In this document: one piece after another, positions 1 through 11,450 of the stretch
Numbering within the stretch: the first letter of the stretch is position 1
Layout of the letters: each line of letters opens with the position of its first letter
DNA from: Brachyspira hampsonii 30446
Lineage (GTDB): Bacteria; Spirochaetota; Brachyspiria; Brachyspirales; Brachyspiraceae
Length of the DNA stretch: 64,000 bases
Assembly (NCBI RefSeq): GCF_000316195.1
Contig: NZ_JH994111.1
Coordinates: forward strand, 1,378,498-1,442,497
Direction of reading: 5' to 3'
Position numbers and translations under genes: made by a program
The notes under the pieces: model-generated
What the model was told of the DNA's origin: nothing
Seen by the model: only the letters and a program-made list of their open reading frames with translations
The model's database searches: none

Positions 1-1
1 A

Positions 2-70
2 GTAGGACTTGAGGCTGCCAATCAAACTAATGCTTGGGTTATAAAAGTAGAAAAGTGGGCAAAGATTTAA
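2..70 (+). CDS. C-terminal end of an unidentified gene (partial)
   Basis: An open frame enters from the left edge and stops at a TAA at 68-70, giving 22 residues that end in VEKWAKI. The stop overlaps the stop of the convergent glycosyltransferase gene by two bases, a common arrangement in compact genomes. Too little is present to assign a function. It could be a chance frame, but the residue mix (Gly, Ala, Trp, Glu) is more gene-like than surrounding AT-rich spacer. Confidence 0.45.
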   Translation, partial: VGLEAANQTNAWVIKVEKWAKI

Positions 71-1011
71 ATTATGGTATTTTTATCTTTTTTAAAAAAT
101 TTACTTAAAAACATACTTATAAAGCCATTAGCCCAGCTAAATATACCGATCTTTATTGATATGATTAGATACTCAAAAAAATTCATTTTTTTATCAGATG
201 AAAACTCTATATTCATATTATCATCATCTAAATTTTTTTCAAAGTATCCATGATGAAAATTGAATTTATGATATCCTGTACCATCAAAACCAAAATTATT
301 TGTAAAAGATTTTTTTGAAGGCCAAACACATAATTTTTTTCTTTTATACATTGTAAATGAATAATAAATATCCCATAAATTATTTTGAATATAAAAATTA
401 TCCTTAACAGACTTTTTTATAGCAAGTAAATGAAACCAAGAGAAAACGCCTCCTAATATTCTATGCTTAATACTTTTATTATACCAAGAAGTATCGCATG
501 TATCCCAATTTATATTATTCCATTTACTCTTCCAAGTACCCCAACCCCAGCTATGGAAAGCGTATGTAAATATAACATCATGTTTATGATTTTTAGTAGC
601 ATGTTTATGTGAGAACGCTGTTATAGCCATAACATCTTCATCATCTTTATAATAATTCAAAGCATTATTCATAAACTCAAGAAAATGTTTATTTGTTTCA
701 ATATCATCTTCCAAACCTATAAAATATTCATGATGCTCAAATATTGTGTTTACAGCATTAACAGTAGAATATTTTATACCTAAATTTTTTTGAGCTTCAT
801 ATATATAAACATTTTTAAAACCATCTTTGATAGTTTTTAAATATTCTCTAAGCTCATAAACAGATGCTTCATCTTCTTTTTTGCTAGGTGCATCTGAAAA
901 TATATATAAATCAGTATCTGAAGCTAAATTATTTTTCTTTAAAGCTTCAATAACTCTTTTTGTATGTTCTATTCTATTATAAACTACTAAGCCTACGGGT
1001 GTTAAGTACAT
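67..1011 (-). CDS. GT2/GNT-I-like glycosyltransferase
   Basis: This 314-residue protein begins MYLTPVGLVVYNRIEHT, which fits the start of a nucleotide-sugar-binding GT-A fold, followed by a stretch ending FIGLEDDIETNKHFL. The EDD triplet looks like the metal/nucleotide-sugar-binding DxD-type motif. An aromatic segment (HSWGWGTW) follows, as seen in sugar transferases that act on surface glycans. The start is the ATG at 1011 because AAAGGAG lies 5-6 bases upstream; a TTG 20 codons earlier has no ribosome site. It likely decorates a cell-surface polysaccharide or lipooligosaccharide, but acceptor and sugar cannot be told. The C-terminal 30 residues are hydrophobic and basic, possibly a membrane contact. 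Confidence 0.75.
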   Translation of the reverse strand: MYLTPVGLVVYNRIEHTKRVIEALKKNNLASDTDLYIFSDAPSKKEDEASVYELREYLKTIKDGFKNVYIYEAQKNLGIKYSTVNAVNTIFEHHEYFIGLEDDIETNKHFLEFMNNALNYYKDDEDVMAITAFSHKHATKNHKHDVIFTYAFHSWGWGTWKSKWNNINWDTCDTSWYNKSIKHRILGGVFSWFHLLAIKKSVKDNFYIQNNLWDIYYSFTMYKRKKLCVWPSKKSFTNNFGFDGTGYHKFNFHHGYFEKNLDDDNMNIEFSSDKKMNFFEYLIISIKIGIFSWANGFISMFLSKFFKKDKNTII

Positions 1012-1568
1012 AAAAACTCCTTTAATTTTGTAGTTATTAAAAAATATTTGTATTAAAGGAATATTTATCAAATTATATATTGGCTTAAAAGAGTTATTGT
1101 TTTTTTATTTTCAAAGTAAACCGAAAAAAATATTAATTTATTTTTTATAATCAAATAATTAATTGAAAGCAGAAATTGATTATCTAATAAAATCTTTATT
1201 AAAAGAAAATCTTGCAATGACAATAGATGATTTATACTATAAAAAATAGAATATATTTTATAGTATATTACTGAGTTCTGAGTTTTCATATTTAAACTAT
1301 TATATATTATATATATTTTTTGTCAAGAATATATAAATGAATTTATTTTATTGCATAAAAAACATATAAGATAATAACCCAATTATATTTTTCATTCCAA
1401 TGCTTGATTTGATAGTAAAAATTATATATAAAAATCAAATTAAAGGCATAAAACTAATAACAAGATATTATATTACTAATAAATATTAAAGTTAATAATT
1501 TTTTAATAATTGTACTAAAACAAAATAAATTGTATAATATATAATGATATTATATAGTTGGAGATATC
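1012..1568. other. Intergenic region, 557 bases, AT-rich
   Basis: This spacer separates two divergently read genes. I see only poor-quality frames in it (long runs of Ile, Asn, Lys and Tyr) and one convincing promoter near its right end. No RNA gene or repeat was recognised. Confidence 0.6.
1510..1538 (+). promoter_or_regulatory. Sigma-70-type promoter for the 1569 operon
   Basis: TTGTAC (1510-1515) and TATAAT (1533-1538) are separated by 17 bases. The predicted transcript start near 1545 leaves a leader of about 24 bases that holds the ribosome site TTGGAGAT just before the ATG at 1569. Confidence 0.65.
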
Positions 1569-3062
1569 ATGGATTTTACTATACCTTATGAAAATGAAAT
1601 TGATGAAAAAGATAAAACTATAATACAAGAATATATACTTAACAATATAAAGGATTATGAAAATAATTCAACTAAATTAACAGAACTTATTATAGAAGCT
1701 GTATCATCTTTAAGTGCAGGAAAATCCAGAACTGAGTATCTAGCCAAGCAAGGTTTTTTACAGAATATAATTAACTCTATGACAGGACAAAACAGAAAAA
1801 TAAGAGGAGAAATAGATTATAATTATGCCGTAGTAAAAAATGCCTCATTAAAAATGATAGAATATTTAGCTAATCAAAATAAAATTACCTATGAAGGGCT
1901 TATATATTTAAATAATAAATTAAACAATATAGAAAAAAATATTGAAGAAGAATTAATCGCAATATGCAATAATGTAAGAGAATCATTTAATGTAATACTT
2001 AATAAAATTAATAAAGAGTCAAACAGAATAGATTCATTAGAAAAAAAAGTTCAATTATTAGAGTTTAAAGCGGCATCCAATATTCTTGAATTTGATAATA
2101 TAAAATATATTGATATGGATAATATAGAAAAGATTATATGTTTAAGCAATGATCTATTTACAAAAATATCAAATGTAAATAATGCAGACAATAATATACC
2201 AAAAGAAAATATTTACATGATAAAATCTATATTATTTGATTTTAATATTGATATGAATCAAAAAATAAAAGTAAATGATATATACTATAAATTAATAGAA
2301 AAACCTAATTTTATAAACAAACTTTTTTTGAACACACAAAACAATATAAATACTTATGAATATATTACACCTATATTAAGCGGAATAAAAAAGATAGAAA
2401 AATTGGATAAAGAAGAAAACTACATAATAAATACTATAATAAAAATTAATCCTAACATAAATATAAAAGATATAAAAATTGACTTAGTAAATGAATATGG
2501 AATAAACATATCTAATTTTGATTATAATTCTGAAATTACAAATTATGATATTATTGTGCTAATTATAAATGAGCTTAAAATGATATCCAAAAATTTTAAT
2601 ACTCCAATAAAATATTCAGATGAAAAAAAATCTATAGAATCAGCTAATAAATATTTTGAACAAAAAAAATATAAAAAGGCAATGATTCAATGCGATTTAA
2701 TATTATCAAAAGATAAAAAGAATAAAGAAGCACATCATATAAAAATAGAAAGTTTATACCAGCTTCTAATTAAAGAGGTAAAAAATTTTGAATCGCCTTT
2801 ATGCTATAAAGAAATAGCTAAAATATATTTAATTAAAAAAGACTATGAAAACACATTAAAATATTTAAATAAATATTTTGACTCATACTCATCAAATAAG
2901 GAAATATTTAAATACAAAGAGAAGCTTCAATTTCAATACAAAAAAATAATGGAATATGAAGAGAAAACTAATAAGAAGCTTGAAAAAATTACAGATAAGA
3001 ATAAGAGAGATTATTTAGAGTTTATAAATGACTTTTGGGGAGTGTATTTAAATAAAATTTAA
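1569..3062 (+). CDS. Unrecognised coiled-coil protein with TPR-like C-terminus
   Basis: I do not recognise this 497-residue protein with certainty. It has no signal peptide or membrane span. Residues about 45-165 are helical, with the block SLSAGKSRTEYLAKQGF followed by a region rich in Asn, Lys and Glu that looks like coiled coil (about 115-170). A central Ile/Asn/Lys-rich part follows. Residues about 355-440 look like one or two TPR-type helical pairs (ANKYFEQKKYKKAMIQCDLI; IYLIKKDYENTLKYLNKYFD). The N-terminal block resembles one seen in uncharacterised proteins of other bacteria, by memory only. It has its own promoter and ribosome site GGAGAT and lies 20 bases before a patatin gene, so the two are probably co-transcribed and may work together. 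Confidence 0.7.
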   Translation: MDFTIPYENEIDEKDKTIIQEYILNNIKDYENNSTKLTELIIEAVSSLSAGKSRTEYLAKQGFLQNIINSMTGQNRKIRGEIDYNYAVVKNASLKMIEYLANQNKITYEGLIYLNNKLNNIEKNIEEELIAICNNVRESFNVILNKINKESNRIDSLEKKVQLLEFKAASNILEFDNIKYIDMDNIEKIICLSNDLFTKISNVNNADNNIPKENIYMIKSILFDFNIDMNQKIKVNDIYYKLIEKPNFINKLFLNTQNNINTYEYITPILSGIKKIEKLDKEENYIINTIIKINPNINIKDIKIDLVNEYGINISNFDYNSEITNYDIIVLIINELKMISKNFNTPIKYSDEKKSIESANKYFEQKKYKKAMIQCDLILSKDKKNKEAHHIKIESLYQLLIKEVKNFESPLCYKEIAKIYLIKKDYENTLKYLNKYFDSYSSNKEIFKYKEKLQFQYKKIMEYEEKTNKKLEKITDKNKRDYLEFINDFWGVYLNKI

Positions 3063-3082
3063 TTCTCATATTTGGAGATTCT

Positions 3083-3982
3083 ATGAAAAAATTAGGTTTA
3101 GTTTTAGGCGGTGGCGGCGGACTTGGAAGCTATCAAATAGGAGTATGGAAAGCTTTAAGAGAATATGAAGTTGATAAAATGATTAAAGCAATATCCGGTA
3201 CTTCTGTAGGTGTTCTCAATGCATGTTTAATAGCACAAAATAATTATGATATAGCAGAATATATTTGGACTAATGAAATAGAAGATAAAATACTTTCAAA
3301 AAAGAAAATGGATAGAGAAAACAATTATATATCTTCAAATGGTATATTCAGCAGAAAAGGCTTAATCGAGATAATAGAAAAATATTTAAATATTGATATC
3401 ATCATAAATTATGAATATCCAATATATGCTACAGCGGTAAATTTAAAAAACATTGATGCTGAATATTTTAAATTAAATAATAAATCATCAAAAGAAATAA
3501 AAGAAATAATGATGGCTACAAGTGCAATACCTGTTATATTCGGAAGGCAGACTATAGAAGGAGTTGATTATGTAGACGGCGGAGTTGAGATATTAAAAGG
3601 AAATAATCTTCCATTAAAACCATTATATTATGAAGAAAAATGCGATGAAATAATAGCTATTAATTTATATAAAGAAAGCACTAGAGAAAAATTCAATGAC
3701 TGTAAAGTCTATGAAATAGTACCGAGCCATGATATAGGCAACTTCTTTAACGGTGCTATGGATTTCTCGCTGGAAGGAGCTAAAATTCGTATTCAGGAAG
3801 GCTATAATGATGCAAAAAATATGCTTAGAGAAATATTTAAAATGGGAAAAATACAATTAGATAATTTAGAAAATAATAACATGCTTTATATGTACGAAAA
3901 TGAAAATGAAGAAGAAAGAAAGAAAATCAAAAATAAATTAAACAAAGCAATAGATAGTTTAAAATTAAATGATGACAATTAA
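3083..3982 (+). CDS. Patatin-like phospholipase
   Basis: This is a 299-residue patatin-family lipid acyl hydrolase. The family's three signatures are present: a glycine-rich oxyanion hole (GGGGGLGSYQIG, residues 9-20), the nucleophile elbow GTSVG with its serine near residue 42, and the catalytic aspartate in DGG near residue 165. No signal peptide is seen, so it probably acts on membrane phospholipid from the cytoplasm. The C-terminal 40 residues are charged and helical. It lies 20 bases after the coiled-coil/TPR gene with its own site TTTGGAGATT, indicating an operon. It could be a housekeeping lipase or an effector that is held inactive by its neighbour. No CD-NTase-like or other known defence sensor gene is adjacent. 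Confidence 0.9.
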   Translation: MKKLGLVLGGGGGLGSYQIGVWKALREYEVDKMIKAISGTSVGVLNACLIAQNNYDIAEYIWTNEIEDKILSKKKMDRENNYISSNGIFSRKGLIEIIEKYLNIDIIINYEYPIYATAVNLKNIDAEYFKLNNKSSKEIKEIMMATSAIPVIFGRQTIEGVDYVDGGVEILKGNNLPLKPLYYEEKCDEIIAINLYKESTREKFNDCKVYEIVPSHDIGNFFNGAMDFSLEGAKIRIQEGYNDAKNMLREIFKMGKIQLDNLENNNMLYMYENENEEERKKIKNKLNKAIDSLKLNDDN

Positions 3983-4009
3983 TAATTAAATGATATTTAT
4001 CATATGCTA

Positions 4010-4038
4010 TTTACTATTTTTGTATATTAAAGTATACT
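4010..4038 (+). promoter_or_regulatory. Promoter for the 4098 chemoreceptor
   Basis: TTTACT (4010-4015) and TATACT (4033-4038) are 17 bases apart. The transcript would start near 4045, about 53 bases before the ATG, and the leader carries GAGAGG before the start codon. Confidence 0.5.
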
Positions 4039-4097
4039 AGTATAGTTTTAAAAATTATTTTATTCATTTTTAATTTAATTATAGAGAGGTTGTATAC

Positions 4098-5930
4098 ATG
4101 TTGGATAATAATAAAAAAAGTATTGGAAATAATAGTTTAATATTTAAATTTTTAATACCATATATGGCTGCCTTATTTATAATTTGTACAGCCATATATA
4201 TTTTATATTTTCCTCAGTATAAAATGAGATTTATCAGTTCAAATCAATATAATGCATCTAATATTTCATCTGAAATAGAAAATAATATTTCTTACTTATA
4301 CGGAAAAATAAATATATTTTGTTCTTATTTAGAAAAAGAAACAAACAGTGATAACTTATTAAATGTATTCAACAATATCATCAAAAATGAACCTAATTTA
4401 GTAAATATATTTTATGCTGATACAATACCCTACAAAGACGGAGGAACAGTATTAAATACACTTGGATCATTACCAAGCGACTATGATCAAACATCAAGAG
4501 AATGGTATAAAAATGCCATAACTTCAAAAGAAATAGTCATATCAGAACCTTATATAGATATTATTACTAAATCTATCATAGTAACTTTTTCAAAAACTAT
4601 ATATGTGAATGGACAGCTTTCTGGTGTAGTAGGAATAGATGTTGATTTTTCTAAAATTATATCTTCTGCATTAGAGGAAGCCAAAAAATACAGCTATAAT
4701 ATAAATATTATTAACAAAGAAGGATTGTACATATATAATGAAAATCAAAATTCTATATTAAAAGAAAATATATTTAATAATAAAGAAATATCATCTCATA
4801 AAAATGATATTATGAACAATAATAATTATGCATGGATAGATAAAAAATTATCATATATATCTTCAAAAATAAAAAACACTAATTGGAATATAATTCTTAG
4901 TATAGAAAATAAAGAATTAAATTTATCATTATTAAAATTGCTTATACTTATAATATCTGTATTTATATTATTATCAGCCATAGAGGCAGTATTAGTCATA
5001 GTCATAGCAAAACCTATATCAAATACTTTAGATAATACCATTTCAACAATAAAATCTATGTCCAAAGGTAATTTTAATACGCATTTTGATGAAAAAGAAT
5101 TAAATAAAAAAGATCAAACAGGCGATGTGATAAGATCGCTTAATGATATGCAAAATAAACTAGGTGATATTATTTATAGCATGAAAGATAATATAAATGG
5201 AATTAATAGCTCTGTTAATATTATAACAAACGGAAATATAGACTTATCTGACAGATCTGTATCACAGGCAAGCTCTTTAGAAGAGTTAACAAGGTCAATA
5301 GAATTTGTATTTTCATCATTGAAAGACACTGCTGAAAATGCTGGAAATGCCAAAAACATGAGTGAAAAAGTATCAAATGCCACAAGAAACGGAGTTAATG
5401 CTATAAATGCCACATCAGAAAATATGGCTTTGATATCTGAGGCTAGTAAAAAGATTTCGGACATTACAAAAATAATAGAATCTATAGCTTTCCAAACTAA
5501 TATATTGGCTTTGAATGCCTCTGTTGAAGCTGCTAGAGCTGGAGATCAGGGAAAGGGATTTGCCGTTGTTGCAAGCGAAGTTAGAAACCTTGCAATTAAT
5601 GTTGGAAATGCTGCTAAGGATATAACAGCAATAGCTAATGAAACTGTTGAAAAAATAAATAATGGAAGCGCATCTGTACAGGCTTCATCATACATACTTA
5701 ACCAAATAGAATCATCTGTTAATGATGTTCTAACACTATTAACAGAAATATCAAGTGCTATTATAGAAGAAGAAAACAGTCTCTCTCAAATTAATACCGC
5801 TGTTATAGAAATCAATAAAATAACTCAGGATACTTCTAAAATAGCAAATGACGGAGCAAATGCAAGCAAAGATATGCTTGATAAATCCAATAACATAGTA
5901 GAACAAGTTTCTTATTTTCATTTTAATTAA
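4098..5930 (+). CDS. Methyl-accepting chemotaxis protein with Cache-type sensor
   Basis: This 610-residue transmembrane chemoreceptor has a first membrane span at about 18-38, an extracytoplasmic sensor to about residue 270 with a Cache-like [19 protein letters not shown] segment, a second span at about 275-300, a HAMP-like linker, and a long coiled-coil signalling domain. The conserved tip that contacts CheA/CheW is clear ([20 protein letters not shown]). The start ATG has GAGAGG at a good distance. It ends in a phenylalanine-containing tail without a CheR-binding pentapeptide. The ligand cannot be told; Cache receptors often bind small amino or organic acids. It stands alone with its own promoter. 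Confidence 0.93.
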   Translation: MLDNNKKSIGNNSLIFKFLIPYMAALFIICTAIYILYFPQYKMRFISSNQYNASNISSEIENNISYLYGKINIFCSYLEKETNSDNLLNVFNNIIKNEPNLVNIFYADTIPYKDGGTVLNTLGSLPSDYDQTSREWYKNAITSKEIVISEPYIDIITKSIIVTFSKTIYVNGQLSGVVGIDVDFSKIISSALEEAKKYSYNINIINKEGLYIYNENQNSILKENIFNNKEISSHKNDIMNNNNYAWIDKKLSYISSKIKNTNWNIILSIENKELNLSLLKLLILIISVFILLSAIEAVLVIVIAKPISNTLDNTISTIKSMSKGNFNTHFDEKELNKKDQTGDVIRSLNDMQNKLGDIIYSMKDNINGINSSVNIITNGNIDLSDRSVSQASSLEELTRSIEFVFSSLKDTAENAGNAKNMSEKVSNATRNGVNAINATSENMALISEASKKISDITKIIESIAFQTNILALNASVEAARAGDQGKGFAVVASEVRNLAINVGNAAKDITAIANETVEKINNGSASVQASSYILNQIESSVNDVLTLLTEISSAIIEEENSLSQINTAVIEINKITQDTSKIANDGANASKDMLDKSNNIVEQVSYFHFN

Positions 5931-5934
5931 AATT

Positions 5935-5976
5935 AATAGTTATATATAATAATTTTGCTATTTATATATAACTATT
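5935..5976. repeat. Perfect inverted repeat after the chemoreceptor gene
   Basis: AATAGTTATATATAA (5935-5949) pairs with TTATATATAACTATT (5962-5976), with a 12-base loop, immediately after the stop codon. No clear T-run follows on the plus strand, so it may stabilise the 3' end or act as a weak terminator. Confidence 0.45.
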
Positions 5977-6097
5977 AAGGAATAATTAATTAAATAATTC
6001 AATTTTTTTTATAAAAAAATATTATTCATATTGAAAAATATAAAATATTATTCTATTATATTAAAATAAATTATCAATAAAAGTAGGAGATTATTAC

Positions 6098-6772
6098 ATG
6101 AAAAAATTATTTTTAATGTTATTAATGAGTGCTTCAGCATTTGCAGCTGGAGGTTTTGAAGTGTCATTCAATATTCCGGTATTAATTTCTTTAGGAATAC
6201 CTATTGGAAATACTGGAGAAAAACGTGATGTTAGCGGAGGTGCTGATACAGGAATTACGGCTCAGCTTGGATACGGATTATATTTAGAAAACGGACTAGG
6301 CTTTAGCATATTAGGAGAAGTAGGATATGCTTTTAATCAATTTGTCAATTATTATCCTAATAGACCAAATGAAGAATTATTTTATTATTCATTTCATAGT
6401 TTGCAGTTAGGTTTGCTTCCTAAATTTAACATTGGAAAGTTCGCTATAGGTTTAGGAGGAGGAGTTAAAATACCATTTTCTGGATACATAATGAGATATA
6501 ATGAATACTCATCTTCAGAAAGAAATTATCATTATAAGGATGTAAATTTCTCATATATACATAATACTTATAATCAAATGTTTGTTATCCCTTATGTAAA
6601 ATTAACTTTTGATTTTTACACACCAAATTTTGATGGGGAATCAGGTAAAATGGATGCTGGAATAGGTATATATCTAGGATATGATTTCGGACCTAAAGCT
6701 AAAAATAATATAGGAACGGACAGCTTCAGTATAGGAGCTCAATTCAGCTTTAGATTAAAACCAACTAATTAA
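6098..6772 (+). CDS. Outer-membrane beta-barrel protein
   Basis: This 224-residue protein has a classical signal peptide (MKKLFLMLLMSASAFA, cut after Ala-Phe-Ala). The rest alternates hydrophobic and polar residues in strands rich in Gly, Tyr and Phe, and the last residues (SIGAQFSFRLKP) form a final strand. This is the pattern of a small outer-membrane barrel of the OmpA/OmpW-like size class. No enzymatic motif is visible. The ribosome site TAGGAGA precedes the ATG. The neighbours do not suggest a partner. It probably serves as a porin-like or structural surface protein; the precise family is not determined. Confidence 0.7.
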   Translation: MKKLFLMLLMSASAFAAGGFEVSFNIPVLISLGIPIGNTGEKRDVSGGADTGITAQLGYGLYLENGLGFSILGEVGYAFNQFVNYYPNRPNEELFYYSFHSLQLGLLPKFNIGKFAIGLGGGVKIPFSGYIMRYNEYSSSERNYHYKDVNFSYIHNTYNQMFVIPYVKLTFDFYTPNFDGESGKMDAGIGIYLGYDFGPKAKNNIGTDSFSIGAQFSFRLKPTN

Positions 6773-6794
6773 TATTAATATAAAAAATAGCAAT

Positions 6795-6834
6795 AAGCAT
6801 TGATTAGATATATAAATTTAATCAATGCTTTTTT
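6795..6834 (+). terminator. Rho-independent terminator, possibly bidirectional
   Basis: AAGCATTGATTA (6795-6806) pairs perfectly with TAATCAATGCTT (6819-6830) and is followed by TTTT. It lies between the convergent barrel gene and moaC. The minus side has a T-run a few bases away, so it may also end the moa transcript. Confidence 0.8.
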
Positions 6835-6845
6835 ATTTTAAGGTT

Positions 6846-7295
6846 TTAATTTTTAGTCTTTGATAATAAAGTAATATCAGATATTCTCATATTTTTATCA
6901 ACAGCCTTGCACATATCCCATATAGTAAGAGCCGCAATACTAACCGCAGTTAATGCTTCCATCTCTATACCTGTTTTATAACTGCATCTGCAATAAGATT
7001 TTATAACTATTCCGTCATCTTCTAAAGTAAAGTCTAAAGATACTTTTTCTATATTAATATTATGACATAAAGGTATAAGCTCAGAAGTGTGTTTAGCTCC
7101 CATAATGCCTGCAATTCTAGCAGCTGATATAACATCTCCTTTCTTTATATTATTTTCTTCTATCAATTTAAGAGTATCTTTTGATAAATATATTTTTCCT
7201 GATGCTTCCGCAGTTCTTTTTACAATATCTTTATCACCTACATCAACCATATTAGCATTGCCACTTTCATCTATATGCGTTAATTTATCACTCAT
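6846..7295 (-). CDS. moaC: Cyclic pyranopterin monophosphate synthase MoaC
   Basis: MoaC acts with MoaA in the first step of molybdenum cofactor synthesis, converting the 3',8-cyclo-GTP made by MoaA into cyclic pyranopterin monophosphate. At 149 residues it has the family's usual size. Recognisable signatures are GAKHTSELIPLCHN (about 68-81), the CRCSYKTGIEMEALTAVS block and DMCKAVDK near the C-terminus. The start has TTGAGG upstream. It lies 25 bases after moaA and is last in a minus-strand operon xdhC, moeA, moaA, moaC. It acts in the cytoplasm. Confidence 0.96.
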   Translation of the reverse strand: MSDKLTHIDESGNANMVDVGDKDIVKRTAEASGKIYLSKDTLKLIEENNIKKGDVISAARIAGIMGAKHTSELIPLCHNINIEKVSLDFTLEDDGIVIKSYCRCSYKTGIEMEALTAVSIAALTIWDMCKAVDKNMRISDITLLSKTKN

Positions 7296-7320
7296 TTTTA
7301 TAACCTCAATTTTTATTTAA

Positions 7321-9313
<1,993 letters not shown>

Positions 9314-9485
9314 ATAAACTCCTATTATTGCAATATATATAATTTCATAAAGTTATAGTTATAAAAATTATAGTTTTTTTATTAAAGTTTTTTAATTGCA
9401 TTAACTCTCTTATAAGAGTAAATTTCTGCAATTATTAAATACTTATAGTTCATACTTTCCGAATAACATTGTAATTGATAATAAA

Positions 9486-10346
9486 TTAATTTTTTATTTT
9501 TCTTCTATTCTCTGCTTTTGCTCTTACAAGTATAAGTTCTGCTGCTATACTTATTGCTATTTCTTCTGTAGTCTCTGCACCTATTGCTATCCCTATTGGA
9601 GCATGCACTTTCGATATACTTTCATCAGTATAATTTTCTTCTTTTTTTAATCTGTCATGCAATGTTTTTATTTTATTCTTACTTCCTATCATTCCAATAT
9701 ATAAAGCATCAGTTTTTAAAGCATTTTTTTCAACTATATAATCATGAGAATGTCCTCTTGTAACTATTACTATATAATCTTTATCACTAATATTTATTTT
9801 ATCAAAAACATTTTCATAATCTTCTACTATTATTTTACTAGCATTAGGAAATCTATCTTTATTTGCAAACTCTTCTCTATCATCTATAACAATACAATTA
9901 AAACCTATTCTATACAAAACTTCTACCAAATCATAAGATACATGTCCTCCGCCGAATATATAAACATTGCTTTCCTTATCTTCAATTTCTTTTTTTATAT
10001 TATTTATTATATCTTTATTATTATTTAAATATATAAATGATATCTCAGCACTTCCTCCGCATACCATACCAATTCCGCCAGCTTCCTGAGGAGTTAAATT
10101 ATATTTTTTATTAGAAGTTTCTTTATTATCTAAAAATACATAAGCATCTTTTAAAGCTTCAAATTCCAATAAACCTCCGCCTATAGTACCAATATTTTTC
10201 TCTTTATTATCTTCTCTATAAGCTATCATAAAGGCATCTAATGTTCTTGGAGCAGATCCTGATATTTTAAGTATTTTTATTAGTTCTGTTTCTATATTAT
10301 TATTTACAAGTTCCAAAGCCTTATCTAATATTTGCTTATTATTCAT
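9486..10346 (-). CDS. xdhC: XdhC/CoxI-family molybdenum-enzyme maturation protein
   Basis: XdhC-type proteins bind molybdenum cofactor and help sulfurate and load it into xanthine dehydrogenase-like hydroxylases. Visible are an N-terminal XdhC domain (GTIGGGLLEFEAL; GMVCGGSAEISF) and a C-terminal Rossmann domain (VYIFGGGHVSYDL; YIGMIGSKNKIKTL; HAPIGIAIGAETTEEIA). Two ATG codons are close together; the second (10346) has GAGA at 7 bases and is preferred over 10352. The 286-residue length fits. No molybdenum hydroxylase gene is in this window, so its client must lie elsewhere. It heads the minus-strand molybdenum group, divergent from the MOSC gene. Confidence 0.9.
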   Translation of the reverse strand: MNNKQILDKALELVNNNIETELIKILKISGSAPRTLDAFMIAYREDNKEKNIGTIGGGLLEFEALKDAYVFLDNKETSNKKYNLTPQEAGGIGMVCGGSAEISFIYLNNNKDIINNIKKEIEDKESNVYIFGGGHVSYDLVEVLYRIGFNCIVIDDREEFANKDRFPNASKIIVEDYENVFDKINISDKDYIVIVTRGHSHDYIVEKNALKTDALYIGMIGSKNKIKTLHDRLKKEENYTDESISKVHAPIGIAIGAETTEEIAISIAAELILVRAKAENRRKIKN

Positions 10347-10509
10347 TTTCATTTCTCATTACAAATAGTTTCTATAATATTATAATAAATTTTTTGTAAT
10401 TTTTAAATAAAATTCTAAAAAAAAATTATATTTATATTGAATATTTTATTTTTTTGTATAAACTTCTAAATAATAATACTTTTTTATTAAATATAAGCAG
10501 AATTGCATT

Positions 10510-10959
10510 ATGGAAAAGAAATATTTCAAACTAATTTCATTAAATATATCCAAAGAAACAGGTACAATAAAAACTCCTGTAGAAAGTATAACTTTGGTAG
10601 AAGATAAAGGCGTTCTTAATGATGCCCATTTTAATAAGTTAAAAGACAGACAAGTTTCTCTGCTTGCCATTGAAGATATAGAATACACAAATGATAAAAT
10701 GCAAGCCAATCTCAAACCGGGTGATTTTGCAGAAAATATAACAACAAAAGACATTGAGCTTTATAAACTGCCTATAGGAACAAAAATGTATATAGGAGAT
10801 ACTATAGTGGAAGTTTCTAAAATAGGAAAGGCATGTCATAATGGATGCGATATAAAGCAATTAGTGGGCGACTGCATTATGCCGAAAAAAGGTATATTTG
10901 TAAGAGTTGTTAAAGGCGGTGAAATAAAAATTGAAGATACTTGTTATTACTGTGTCTGA
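10510..10959 (+). CDS. MOSC-domain protein
   Basis: This 149-residue protein is a stand-alone MOSC domain, a fold related to the C-terminal domain of molybdenum cofactor sulfurase that is thought to carry sulfur on a conserved cysteine or to bind cofactor. Signatures are an early ISKETGTIKTPV, the mid region RQVSLLAIEDIE, KPGDFAENITT and GKACHNGCDIKQ with the likely active cysteine. No strong ribosome site precedes the ATG. It overlaps the following mogA by 29 bases. Such MOSC-MogA pairs are common in anaerobes. It starts the plus-strand molybdenum operon, divergent from xdhC. Confidence 0.88.
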   Translation: MEKKYFKLISLNISKETGTIKTPVESITLVEDKGVLNDAHFNKLKDRQVSLLAIEDIEYTNDKMQANLKPGDFAENITTKDIELYKLPIGTKMYIGDTIVEVSKIGKACHNGCDIKQLVGDCIMPKKGIFVRVVKGGEIKIEDTCYYCV

Positions 10960-11407
10960 CAGAGCTTTCAAAGGCATATATGAAGATAAATCCGGTGCTG
11001 TCATAGTAAAAACTCTTGAAGATAATTTTAAAGATAAAATTGAAAATATAAAAAAAATAATAGTTCCAGATGAATATGATATAATATTAAAAGCCTTAAA
11101 TGAAAATAAAAATAACTTTGATATTATAATAACTACAGGAGGAACCGGCTTATCTCAAAGAGATGTAACTCCTGAAGCAACAGAGGCATTTTGTAAAAAA
11201 GAAGTAAGAGGAATATCTGATTATTTAAGACAAGAGTCAATAAAAGACACAATATTTGCTGCTTTATCAAGAGGATATGCAGGGATTAATGATAATGTAT
11301 TTGTAGTTAATTTTCCCGGAAGCAAAAAAGGTGCTGAATACTGCACTAATTTACTGATACCTTTACTAGAACATATCATTAGTATGATGAAAGGTGAAGG
11401 GCATTAA
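10931..11407 (+). CDS. mogA: Molybdopterin adenylyltransferase MogA/MoaB family
   Basis: MogA/MoaB proteins adenylate molybdopterin before molybdenum insertion by MoeA. The 158-residue length is typical. Signatures are ITVSDRAFKGIYEDKSG at the N-terminus, TTGGTGLSQRDVTPEAT near residue 72 and the late NFPGSKKGAEYC segment. The start is a TTG at 10931 lying inside the end of the MOSC gene, with GGTG about nine bases upstream; no ATG fits the conserved N-terminus. The overlap suggests coupled translation. Confidence 0.93.
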   Translation: MKILVITVSDRAFKGIYEDKSGAVIVKTLEDNFKDKIENIKKIIVPDEYDIILKALNENKNNFDIIITTGGTGLSQRDVTPEATEAFCKKEVRGISDYLRQESIKDTIFAALSRGYAGINDNVFVVNFPGSKKGAEYCTNLLIPLLEHIISMMKGEGH

Positions 11408-11450
11408 ATATTTTTAATATAAAAAATAAAATAATTTTAAAGGTGTTGCT

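Noticed and set aside
1068..1289. A 73-residue minus-strand frame
   Set aside because: Its composition is almost only Ile, Leu, Tyr, Asn, Lys and Ser, it has no ribosome site and no recognisable motif; it is typical of chance frames in AT-rich spacer.
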